From Fibrobacter succinogenes (GTDB lineage: Bacteria; Fibrobacterota; Fibrobacteria; Fibrobacterales; Fibrobacteraceae), in assembly GCA_902799745.1 (NCBI GenBank), contig CADCBQ010000034.1:1-33259 (forward strand): a stretch of 33,259 nt of DNA. The letters run 5' to 3'. Below, one piece after another: positions 8,311 to 15,743 of this stretch. The translations under genes and the position numbers were made by a program. How positions within the stretch are numbered: the first letter of the stretch is position 1; each line of letters opens with the position of its first letter. Under the pieces are notes generated by a model that searched no databases, was not told the DNA's origin, and was given only the letters and a program-made list of their open reading frames with translations.

Positions 8311-9090
8311 ATGTTCGACGCATTGAATCTAAATTTTTCCTTTTACGACTGGCTGCTGATTTTTATGGTCACGGCGCTGGGTACTTTAAGCGCCTATCTG
8401 AAAGACCCGCAGCTTAAGGCCGTCACGGCAACGATTCCGATTCCTTGCGGTTTCGCCTACATCGCCGTCGGACTTCCGATGGGAACGGCAAACGCGATTT
8501 CGGGATTCATGTGCTTTCTTTACGTGCATATCGTTCGCATTCTGCATTACAAGGTCAAGGTTCCGATTGTGCCGAGCATTATCGCGGGGCTTGCCTTCTT
8601 TGTAGCGCTCGGCACATTCTTGATGCCGCGCATCCCCGATACCGAAGCAAGCTTCTTGGGCGTTTGCGCCTTTGACTTTATCGTGGGCATCATCATGTTC
8701 CAGAAGCAGAGCTACAAATCTGGCGTGCGCTACAAGACGCCGCTCCCCATTTACATCAAGGCCCCGGCGATTGCGGGTGTCGTTTCGGGACTCATGCTCA
8801 TCAAGCGCCTGATGGGCGGATTCTGCACGAGTTTTCCGATGATGAATTCCATTGTAAGCTACGAAAGCCGCTATTCGCTGGGCGACCAGTGCAGGCAACT
8901 GCCGCTGTTCTTGATTGCGGGTCCGCTCATGTTCATCGAAATGCGTTACCTGGAGATAGGCCTCGGTCTGAATCATTGGATTGTACTCCTGTGCGGATAC
9001 ATTCTTTTCGCGACTATTTACTGGCCCTTGAACAAGGAACTCAAGCGACGTAACGAGCAAGCCGAGAAAAGCTACAGCAATAGACAATAG
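8311..9090 (+). CDS. Polytopic membrane protein of unknown function
   Basis: 259 residues with about seven or eight hydrophobic segments, clear at roughly 13-30, 38-60, 62-78, 90-107, 115-132, 152-170, 200-220 and 222-242. A conserved-looking polar loop, SIVSYESRYSLGDQCRQLP, sits between the sixth and seventh segments, and a basic tail ends the protein. The layout (two halves of small transmembrane helices, polar motif SYESR) is faintly reminiscent of GlpM/DUF3147-type membrane proteins, but I do not recognise the family with confidence. It follows the diguanylate cyclase by 38 bases with its own TATCTT box, so it may or may not be part of that unit. The last codons overlap a 7-bp tandem repeat. 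Confidence 0.8.
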   Translation: MFDALNLNFSFYDWLLIFMVTALGTLSAYLKDPQLKAVTATIPIPCGFAYIAVGLPMGTANAISGFMCFLYVHIVRILHYKVKVPIVPSIIAGLAFFVALGTFLMPRIPDTEASFLGVCAFDFIVGIIMFQKQSYKSGVRYKTPLPIYIKAPAIAGVVSGLMLIKRLMGGFCTSFPMMNSIVSYESRYSLGDQCRQLPLFLIAGPLMFIEMRYLEIGLGLNHWIVLLCGYILFATIYWPLNKELKRRNEQAEKSYSNRQ

Positions 9091-9092
9091 AC
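9079..9092 (+). repeat. Two tandem 7-bp units, AATAGAC
   Basis: AATAGAC AATAGAC, overlapping the stop codon of the membrane protein gene. As GACAATA it is in register with the GACGARA and GACRGTA repeats elsewhere in the window. Confidence 0.5.
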
Positions 9093-9140
9093 AGGGGCGA
9101 AGGTTCCCTGTTTTTTACATTTATGCGAACATAATTATTG

Positions 9141-9146
9141 TATATT
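9141..9146 (+). promoter_or_regulatory. Candidate -10 box, leaderless start of the 9153 gene
   Basis: TATATT ends 6 bases before the ATG at 9153, so transcription would begin at or next to the start codon. A TTTACA lies upstream at 9114-9119 but with an over-long 21-base spacer. Confidence 0.45.
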
Positions 9147-9152
9147 AAAGGC

Positions 9153-10256
9153 ATGAAAAGACAATTTTTATTCGCCTTAGCAACAGCGGCAGCCCTTTCT
9201 GCCGTTTCCTTGACAGCTTGTTCCGAATCCAGCTCTTCGGATACCCCTGTAACCCCCGAAATTTCTCCGACGGATGATCCTGCACAGACGACCCCCACGG
9301 ACCCGTCCCAGACGCAAACGGATCCGGCCCAGAATCCTACGGATCCCGTAAGTCAACAGAACCCTGGTGACACGTCATCCACCGTCACACCTGAACCGAC
9401 GAACCCGACCGACACGGCTACGACTCCCGTCGATACGACCACCCAGCCGCAGCCCGTGAATCCGGACACCTCTACGGTGACGCAGCCCGAACCGATCGTT
9501 GTCGCCTGCGCCGAAGGTGAAGTCCCCACCCCCGTGGAATTCCCGCAGAATGAATTTACCGATATCGGTGACGTTTACAAGAACATCCAGTGCAACGAAA
9601 AAGTGGTGTTCATGATTCGTCACGGCGAACGTTCCCGCAACTATTCCGGCAAAGAAGCTCCCCTGACCGAAGACGGTATCGAAGAAGCAACCGCCATGGG
9701 CGCAAAGCTCATTGGCCCCGGTGACTTCAAGTTCATTCATACCGGCTTTGTCCGTACCTATCAGACTGCCCTTTACGCCGCAGTCGGTCGCGGCCAGGCT
9801 CAGGTCTTGGACGACGGCACCGCAGTGAACTTCGTGGCAGACACGGTTACCCAGCTGACCGACGGCTGGTTCATGAAGGACAAGGAAAAACGCGACGAAT
9901 ACCAGGCCGCCGATTCCACCCTCAAGAACGTGAACGTGATGTATGCCGCATGGGCTTACGAAGGCCTTTACAGCGACGTTTTCTACAACTTGGAAGAACG
10001 CAGCCAGGAACTTTTGAACACCTACGTGCTCAAGGACGTGGCAAGCCTCCCCAAGTACACGCTGATCGCCTCTCACGACCAGCTGCTGATGCCCCTGTTG
10101 GTCTACCTCACCAACAAGCAGATCGATTTGAAGCTCCACAATCCGACCCCGCCGCGTAACTGGCTGACCTTCTTGGCAGGGGTTGCCATTATCGTGAACG
10201 ACAAGGGCGAACTCCGTTATGCGCCGATCAAGGGCGGTGCGACAGGCGTTGAATAA
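9153..10256 (+). CDS. Lipoprotein with histidine-phosphatase (phosphoglycerate mutase-like) domain
   Basis: 367 residues. A signal peptide ends in the lipobox SLTAC (C23). A Thr/Pro/Asp-rich linker of about 100 residues follows, then a branch of the histidine-phosphatase superfamily. The catalytic RHG motif is FMIRHGERS with H157, and the second histidine is in IASHDQLLMP (H308). FVRTYQTALYAA supplies the expected phosphate-binding Arg. It probably sits on the outer face of a membrane and hydrolyses phosphate esters; the substrate is unknown. An ATG at 9138 is in frame, but it precedes the TATATT box, and signal-peptide logic favours 9153. The gene is monocistronic, ended by the terminator at 10300. 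The long TP-rich linker suggests it is held away from the membrane. Confidence 0.88.
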   Translation: MKRQFLFALATAAALSAVSLTACSESSSSDTPVTPEISPTDDPAQTTPTDPSQTQTDPAQNPTDPVSQQNPGDTSSTVTPEPTNPTDTATTPVDTTTQPQPVNPDTSTVTQPEPIVVACAEGEVPTPVEFPQNEFTDIGDVYKNIQCNEKVVFMIRHGERSRNYSGKEAPLTEDGIEEATAMGAKLIGPGDFKFIHTGFVRTYQTALYAAVGRGQAQVLDDGTAVNFVADTVTQLTDGWFMKDKEKRDEYQAADSTLKNVNVMYAAWAYEGLYSDVFYNLEERSQELLNTYVLKDVASLPKYTLIASHDQLLMPLLVYLTNKQIDLKLHNPTPPRNWLTFLAGVAIIVNDKGELRYAPIKGGATGVE

Positions 10257-10299
10257 TGCCTTATCGCTGTTGAGAATCCATAAACATAAATATCAACGC

Positions 10300-10326
10300 A
10301 AAGCGGCTTTTTTAGCCGCTTTTTTC
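10300..10326 (+). terminator. Intrinsic terminator after the histidine-phosphatase gene
   Basis: A 9-bp stem AAAGCGGCT / AGCCGCTTT with a T5 loop, continuing into a T-run. It separates this gene from the GH74 gene. Confidence 0.9.
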
Positions 10327-10371
10327 GTTATTTAGGTATTTTCATTAGCGGATTTTAAAAATGGAGATGGC

Positions 10372-12924
10372 ATGTTTGGTAAAATGAAGTTTTTGACGGT
10401 CGCCCTGGGCATGGGAATGCTCGCGACCGCGGCAAATGCCGAAAAATACACCTGGGGAAACGTCCGTTTTGACGGCGGCGGATTCGTTTCTGCCGTGATT
10501 TTCCACCCGACAGCCAAGAATTTGCTGTACGCCCGCACCGACGTGGGCGGTATTTACCGTTTCGATTTCGAAAAAAAATACTGGATTCCGCTGATGGACT
10601 GGATCGACCAGAACGATGTGGGCCTTTACGGTACCGAAGCGTTCGCACTCGACCCGAACGACCCCAAGCGCATTTACGTGCTTGCAGGTACGGGCTACTT
10701 TAGCAAGGGCCGCACCGCCGTGCTCCGTAGCGAAAACTACGGCGAATCCTGGGACACGACCTATGTGGAAATGCTCGCCCATGGTAACGGAATGGGCCGC
10801 CAGACCGGCGAAAAACTGGCCGTAGACCCGAACAAGGGCAACATCGTTCTTTGCGGTAGCCGCACCAAGGGCGTGTACAAGAGTACCGACTACGGTAAGA
10901 CTTGGACCAGCCTTTACAAGGTCGCCCTTTCGAGCGCCACCGAATCTAGCCTGAACGGCGTCAACGGTGTGAGCTTCGTGATGTTCGACCCGGCTCAGGG
11001 CAAGCTCGCCGACGGCAGCACCGCAACAATCTACATCGGCACCTCTGAAACCAAGGACAACTTGCAGGTGAGCCACGACGGCGGCGCCACTTGGGAAGTC
11101 GTCAAGGGAGTCCCCACCGGACTCATGCCCCACCGCGCCAAAATCGTAGACGGCGACATGTACGTAACCTTTGCCGATGGCCCCGGCCCCTACAACATTG
11201 CCAGCGGCGGATTCTACAAGTATAACATTGCCGGCGGTACCTGGACCGACCTCACCCCGAGCGATTCCGTAGAACACGAAGGCAGCACCACCAAGAGCTA
11301 CGAAAAGGACAAGAGCTCTTACGGCGGCGTGGCCATTGACCCGACCGACAAGAACCACATCGTGATTTCGACGCTCGGCAAGTACACCGGACGTCACGTG
11401 ACGATCGACGAAAAGGACAACTACGGCGACCGCATTTACACCACGACCGACGGCGGCAAGACCTGGATTCACGGCCAGCATTACAACGACATTCCGAACA
11501 TCGATGCCAACGGCACCGCCTGGATTCCGGGCAACGCCATCCACTGGGCAGGCTCCCTGGAAATCAACCCCTTCAACAACAAGGAAGCATGGGTCACCAG
11601 CGGTAACGGCATCTTTATGACCGAAGATATTTCGGCCAAGGTTCCCGTATGGAAGTTCATGTCGAAGGGTATCGAAGAAACGGTCCCGCTCGATATCGTA
11701 AGCATTCCTGACGGACCGCTTGTAACCGCTATCGGCGACTACGACGGTGCCGCCTACGCAAACATCAACACGAGCACCAAGCGCCACACCCCGATTATCG
11801 GCACCACCGAAAGCATGGGCTACGCCCCGCTGACCGGAAGCCTGCTACGTACCGGCGTGATTACCGTGTACGGCCAGTACGATTCGCAGAACTTTAACGT
11901 GATGTACCGCTCCGACGACAAGGGTGCTACTTGGGACAGCGTGAAGACGACCCTCAAGGGCCCGAAGGGCTTGGTCGTACTCTCTGCCGACGGCAAGGTA
12001 ATGCTGCACCGTCCCGACCAGGGCGCAACCGTTTACCGCTCTGCCGACAATGGCGCCACCTGGACTGCCGTTGAAACCGGCACGCAGACCAACTATTCCC
12101 GCATTGTCGCAGACCCCGTGAACCCCGACGTATTCTACGTGATGGGCGGCATGGGCACGCTCTACAAGTCGACTGACGGCGGCAAGACTTTTGCCGAAGC
12201 AGAAGCCCGCTTGCAGAACGAGCAAGCTGGTGAATACTACAACGGCGGTGGACTCATCCGTACCGTTCCCAAGAGAGAAGGACACCTGTGGGTCCCCGTG
12301 GACCAGGCCCAAGTCTGGCTCCCCAAGGGCTTTAGCGAAAACGGACTTGCTTACACCGAAGACGGCGGCAAGAGCTGGAACCACTGCGAAGGCGCCTCAA
12401 CCGCCATCGCTGTCGGTATCGGCAAGGCCAAGGAAGGCAGCGACTACGAAACGATCTTTATCTGGGGTGCAGCCAAGTCCGGCGATCCGATCGGCATTTA
12501 CCGCAGCACCGACAAGTGCAAGACCTTTGAACGCGTGAACGATGACATGCACCAGTTCGGCGGCCCGGGCAACGGCAACTTTGTGCAGGGCGACATGAAC
12601 ACCTTCGGTGTCGTGTACATGAGTACGGTCGGCCGCGGTACTATCGTTGGCGCACCCGAAGGCACGGAATTCATTACCAAGCTCAAGCGCGTGAATGTTA
12701 CGGCAAGCACCTTTATGCAGCTTGAAAAGCGCAACCTCCACGTGAGCGCCCCGGCAGGGAGCAAGGTCGAAATCTACGCCGCCAACGGCAAGCTTGCATT
12801 AAGCTCTAGCCTCGAAAGCGAAAACGTGATTAGCCTGAACAAGCTCCCCGTGGGCAAGTACATGGTCCGCATCAAGGATGCAAACGGCAAGACGCTCAAC
12901 CACAAGACGATCACGCTCCGGTAA
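10372..12924 (+). CDS. GH74 xyloglucanase/endoglucanase with C-terminal sorting-type domain
   Basis: 850 residues. Signal peptide of about 23 residues (cut after ...ATAANA), then the two seven-bladed beta-propellers of GH74. The entry block is FDGGGFVSAVIFHPTAKN then YARTDVGGIYRFD. D57 in TDVGG and D456 in AIGDYDGAAY fit the positions of the catalytic Asp pair, about 400 residues apart. Many repeated Asp-box-like turns (TTDGGKTW, SADNGATW, STDGGKTF) mark the propeller blades. The last 65 residues form a beta-sandwich tail (KVEIYAANGKLAL, LPVGKYMVRI) like a type IX secretion sorting domain; CE6 at 13714 has a related tail. The enzyme should cut xyloglucan outside the cell. GGAG five bases before the ATG at 10372 sets the start; ATG 10384 is an alternative. 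Confidence 0.93.
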   Translation: MFGKMKFLTVALGMGMLATAANAEKYTWGNVRFDGGGFVSAVIFHPTAKNLLYARTDVGGIYRFDFEKKYWIPLMDWIDQNDVGLYGTEAFALDPNDPKRIYVLAGTGYFSKGRTAVLRSENYGESWDTTYVEMLAHGNGMGRQTGEKLAVDPNKGNIVLCGSRTKGVYKSTDYGKTWTSLYKVALSSATESSLNGVNGVSFVMFDPAQGKLADGSTATIYIGTSETKDNLQVSHDGGATWEVVKGVPTGLMPHRAKIVDGDMYVTFADGPGPYNIASGGFYKYNIAGGTWTDLTPSDSVEHEGSTTKSYEKDKSSYGGVAIDPTDKNHIVISTLGKYTGRHVTIDEKDNYGDRIYTTTDGGKTWIHGQHYNDIPNIDANGTAWIPGNAIHWAGSLEINPFNNKEAWVTSGNGIFMTEDISAKVPVWKFMSKGIEETVPLDIVSIPDGPLVTAIGDYDGAAYANINTSTKRHTPIIGTTESMGYAPLTGSLLRTGVITVYGQYDSQNFNVMYRSDDKGATWDSVKTTLKGPKGLVVLSADGKVMLHRPDQGATVYRSADNGATWTAVETGTQTNYSRIVADPVNPDVFYVMGGMGTLYKSTDGGKTFAEAEARLQNEQAGEYYNGGGLIRTVPKREGHLWVPVDQAQVWLPKGFSENGLAYTEDGGKSWNHCEGASTAIAVGIGKAKEGSDYETIFIWGAAKSGDPIGIYRSTDKCKTFERVNDDMHQFGGPGNGNFVQGDMNTFGVVYMSTVGRGTIVGAPEGTEFITKLKRVNVTASTFMQLEKRNLHVSAPAGSKVEIYAANGKLALSSSLESENVISLNKLPVGKYMVRIKDANGKTLNHKTITLR

Positions 12925-12960
12925 TTAACGGACTTCTTCCATAAAACCAAAATACACACA

Positions 12961-12992
12961 AAAAATCCTCGGCATTTTTGCCGGGGATTTTT
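12961..12992. terminator. Bidirectional intrinsic terminator between GH74 and the 13032 gene
   Basis: AAAAATCCTCGGCA / TGCCGGGGATTTTT stem (one T-G pair) with a 4-base loop. The T-run follows on both strands, matching the two convergent genes. Confidence 0.9.
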
Positions 12993-13031
12993 TAATTGCA
13001 AAATTCAGCAGACTTGAGCCTGCCAAACAGT

Positions 13032-13571
13032 TTAGTTGGCGCTAATGGAGTAGAATTCGGTACCGTTAGCCCTGATACTCGTTTCGTCGCTCGCATTGTT
13101 CATAAGCCAGAGGGAGCCAGGACCAAAGGACATTGTGACTTCGGTAGCGGTCACCACAATAACCGGAGTGACTTCGGTACGGGCCGGATAAATGGCTGTA
13201 CTCATCGCATGCAGCTTGATAACATTCTCCACCACCTTCCAGTCACCATAAACCGGGAAATCCAACGGATCAATAAGCGGACTTGCAGCCAGATTGACCG
13301 TAGGCAAATCGAACTGGAACTTGCCATCTTCAGTAAAGGTCAACTTGCCCGGACCCGTAGAATAGTCAAAACTGGGGAGAATTTCGTTATTCAGGTTGGC
13401 ATTTGCAAGGCCAACCAAGTTCCAAGTACCCACCAGGCATTCAGACGTTAGACCTTTAGAGCACTCAACGGCCTTGGACGTCTTGGTAGCACCGGAAGAA
13501 GAATCGCCGCAAGCCGTAAAAGTAGACAAAGCAAGTGCTGCAGCGAGCAGAACCAAATACATCTTTTTCAT
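13032..13571 (-). CDS. Small lipoprotein with lipocalin-like fold, unknown function
   Basis: 179 residues. The signal peptide ends in the lipobox FTAC (C21), followed by GDSSSGA, a short Ser-rich spacer. The mature part reads like a lipocalin-like beta-barrel: LVGTWNLVGL near residue 45, GKLTFTEDGKFQFD near 75-90 and YGDWKVVENVIKL near 115-127. No catalytic motif is seen. The AGGA Shine-Dalgarno six bases upstream picks the ATG at 13571 over an in-frame ATG at 13583. A TATATT box lies at 13593-13598. The gene is divergent from the CE6 esterase and faces the GH74 gene, so it may belong functionally with the polysaccharide enzymes, but that is only context. Confidence 0.8.
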   Translation of the reverse strand: MKKMYLVLLAAALALSTFTACGDSSSGATKTSKAVECSKGLTSECLVGTWNLVGLANANLNNEILPSFDYSTGPGKLTFTEDGKFQFDLPTVNLAASPLIDPLDFPVYGDWKVVENVIKLHAMSTAIYPARTEVTPVIVVTATEVTMSFGPGSLWLMNNASDETSIRANGTEFYSISAN

Positions 13572-13592
13572 AGTAATCCTCATTTTTCCTTG

Positions 13593-13622
13593 AATATAAG
13601 TAATTCTTGTTGTAAAAATCAA
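13593..13622 (-). promoter_or_regulatory. Promoter of the small lipoprotein gene
   Basis: Minus strand TTGATT (13617-13622), 18-base spacer, TATATT (13593-13598). The leader would be about 14-15 bases and carry the AGGA ribosome site. Confidence 0.55.
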
Positions 13623-13652
13623 CAACATAATAAAGTTTACAATCCAATTCAC

Positions 13653-13696
13653 TCCATAATAATGGATTATTTTTATTTTAAGGGAAATTATTCCCT
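13653..13696 (+). promoter_or_regulatory. Two inverted repeats in the CE6 upstream region
   Basis: TCCAT-AATA-ATGGA (13653-13666) and AGGGAA-ATTA-TTCCCT (13681-13696) flank two TATTTT boxes (13668-13673 and 13674-13679). The second repeat would overlap the transcription start, so it may be an operator or a leader hairpin. Confidence 0.4.
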
Positions 13697-13713
13697 GTTG
13701 TTTGGAGTAAATT

Positions 13714-14946
13714 ATGAAAAAAATTCTGTTAGGAGCAGCCTTCGCAATGGCTCTTTCTCAAGTAAACGCAGCCCCGGACCCGAATTTCCATATCTATCTC
13801 GCCTTCGGGCAGTCCAACATGGAAGGCCAGGGCAATATCGAGCAACAGGACAAGTCTGTCGACGAGCGCTTCCAGGTTCTCTGGGCGGCCGACAACGGCT
13901 CTTGCTCCGGCAAGACTAAGGGCAAATGGTCTACTGCCGTGCCTCCGCTGGCGCACTGCCAGGGTGCAAAGCTTGGTCCCACGGACTATTTCGGCCGCAC
14001 GATGGTCGAAAAGACGGACCCCCAGATCAAGGTGGGCGTCATCGTGGTGGCTGTTGCAGGATGCAGCATCCAGTTGTTTGACAAGAACTCCTACGCAAAT
14101 TATGCTAGAACACAGCAGAGCTGGATGACCCAGCGCATTAACGATTATGGAGGAAACCCCTATGGACGCCTGATTGAAATGGCCAAGAAGGCCCAGGAAG
14201 AAGGCGTTATCAAGGGTATTATCTTCCATCAGGGCGAAACCGATGCCGGTGACGGCAATTGGCCTTCTGCGGTCAAGAAGGTCTACGACAACATTATCAA
14301 GGATTTAGGCCTCGAAAACGACATTCCGTTCCTTGCGGGCGAGGTCCTGCGCACGGGCGTAAGCAAAGGTGCAAACAACAACATTGCCAAGCTTCCGCAG
14401 CAGTCCAAGAACTTCTACGTGGTGTCTTCCGAAGGATTCAACCAGGCCTTAGGCGATGGCCAGAACGTGCACTTTACCGCGCAGGAATACCGCGACTTCG
14501 GTAAGCGCTACGCCGAAAAGATGATCGAGGTGCTGGGCGACAAGCTCAATCCCGTTGCTGAATCGAGCAGCTGCGAAGTCACCTCCAGCTCTAGCGAAGC
14601 AAAATCCAGCTCCAGCCACACTCATCACGGAGTTTCCTCTTCGTCGGAAGCAGGCTCGTCGCCGGAATCGTCATCGGACGCGGGTACAGGAATTGCGCAG
14701 GTGGAACACTTTGTGGGCGGTTCGCTTACGGTGAACAAAGCCGGCAATGTGCAGTTGAGCCTTGCCAAGGCAACGCAGCTGACCGTCAAGGTTTACTCTA
14801 GCCTCGGCAAGGAAGTGCTGGACTTGAGCGGCAACTACGCCGGAACAAACACTTTGGTGCTTGCAGGCAGACTCCCGGCAGGGCGCTACGTAGTAAGCGC
14901 CCAGGGCGAGGGGTTCAAGGCGACTAAGACTGTAACGGTAAAATAG
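13714..14946 (+). CDS. Carbohydrate esterase family 6 acetyl(xylan) esterase, secreted
   Basis: 410 residues. Signal peptide MKKILLGAAFAMALSQVNA, then a sialate-O-acetylesterase/CE6 SGNH-like domain. The nucleophile block is LAFGQSNMEGQG with S34. HQGETD (H172 to E175) is the family's second block, and NVHFT carries the C-terminal catalytic His (H253). It should remove acetyl groups from xylan or other plant polysaccharides outside the cell. A Ser-rich linker (about 285-325) is followed by a beta-sandwich tail (LTVKVYSSLGKEVLDLS, LPAGRYVVSA) related to that of the GH74 protein, probably for secretion or surface attachment. GGAG before the ATG sets the start. The 3' end overlaps trmO on the opposite strand by 23 bases. 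Confidence 0.93.
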   Translation: MKKILLGAAFAMALSQVNAAPDPNFHIYLAFGQSNMEGQGNIEQQDKSVDERFQVLWAADNGSCSGKTKGKWSTAVPPLAHCQGAKLGPTDYFGRTMVEKTDPQIKVGVIVVAVAGCSIQLFDKNSYANYARTQQSWMTQRINDYGGNPYGRLIEMAKKAQEEGVIKGIIFHQGETDAGDGNWPSAVKKVYDNIIKDLGLENDIPFLAGEVLRTGVSKGANNNIAKLPQQSKNFYVVSSEGFNQALGDGQNVHFTAQEYRDFGKRYAEKMIEVLGDKLNPVAESSSCEVTSSSSEAKSSSSHTHHGVSSSSEAGSSPESSSDAGTGIAQVEHFVGGSLTVNKAGNVQLSLAKATQLTVKVYSSLGKEVLDLSGNYAGTNTLVLAGRLPAGRYVVSAQGEGFKATKTVTVK

Positions 14947-15649
14947 CGACGACCGTCAGGTGGTCGCCCTGCACTTGAAACTTGATTTCGAAGCCGGCGA
15001 ACCTGATGCCGTAAATGCGGTCGGCGGACCTCTGGTACGCGGGCCGCGGGTCTTCGGAAAGCAGCTCCACAAGAGCTGCCTTTTTTTCTGCAGGGAAAGC
15101 GGCGGCGTCGGAGCCTGGCGCGAAAACTCCGGCGGCGAATTCGACTTCGAGCTTTTTAAAGCGCACCGCCTCGGCAAAGCCGCCGATGGCCTCGGGCACG
15201 GAATCGGCGTACGGCAAATAGGGCTTGATGTCTACGATAGGCGTGCCGTCCATGAGGTCGGCGCCGCTGACCGTAATGGAGGGCGCGCCCTCCCCCGTCA
15301 GGTTGATTTTCTCGATTTTGACGCAGCTCATGGCCAAGGGATTCGGCCTAAAGCTGCTGCGCGTCGCAAACACGCCCAACCGCGTATTGCCACCAAGACG
15401 GGGCGGGCGTACCGTCGGCTTCCAGGTGTCGCGAACGTTCTCCGAAAAAATCCACAAGAGCCACAAGTGACTAAAGCCTTCCAGACCGCGCAACGCGTCA
15501 GCATTGCGGAACTCCGGCTCAAAGACAATCGTCGAACGCAAATTCTTCAAAAGCCCGCTCTGCCGCGGAATCCCGAACTTGTCCGGAAAATCGCTCCGAA
15601 TCCTTGCGACAACTTTTATGTTCAATTCATTTATTTCTTTCACAAGCAT
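14924..15649 (-). CDS. trmO: tRNA (adenine(37)-N6)-methyltransferase TrmO (TsaA/YaeB)
   Basis: 241 residues. TrmO methylates N6-threonylcarbamoyl-adenosine at position 37 of ANN-decoding tRNAs, using SAM. The family pattern is clear: FPDKFGIPRQSGL near residue 20, GFSHLWLLWIF, RLGVFATRSSFRPNPLAMS near 95-112, and DLMDGTPIVDIKPYLPYADS near 140-160. The C-terminal domain is present. The start may be ATG 15649 or GTG 15643. A TATATA stretch abuts the ATG, so transcription might start within these codons. The gene stands alone and converges with the CE6 gene, sharing the last 23 bases. Confidence 0.93.
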   Translation of the reverse strand: MLVKEINELNIKVVARIRSDFPDKFGIPRQSGLLKNLRSTIVFEPEFRNADALRGLEGFSHLWLLWIFSENVRDTWKPTVRPPRLGGNTRLGVFATRSSFRPNPLAMSCVKIEKINLTGEGAPSITVSGADLMDGTPIVDIKPYLPYADSVPEAIGGFAEAVRFKKLEVEFAAGVFAPGSDAAAFPAEKKAALVELLSEDPRPAYQRSADRIYGIRFAGFEIKFQVQGDHLTVVAILPLQS

Positions 15650-15743
15650 ATATATAGTAATAGTAAAAACCCGAGCTGGGTTCCCTCCCGCATTATTGAA
15701 TAAAATATTTAGCTATCTTTATAGCATATAAAGGAGTTAAAAA

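Noticed and set aside
10345..11787. 480-residue open frame on the minus strand
   Set aside because: It lies wholly opposite the GH74 gene, whose signal peptide and propeller motifs are clear. The composition (Val, Gly, Ala, His rich) is typical of a reverse-frame shadow in GC-biased coding DNA.
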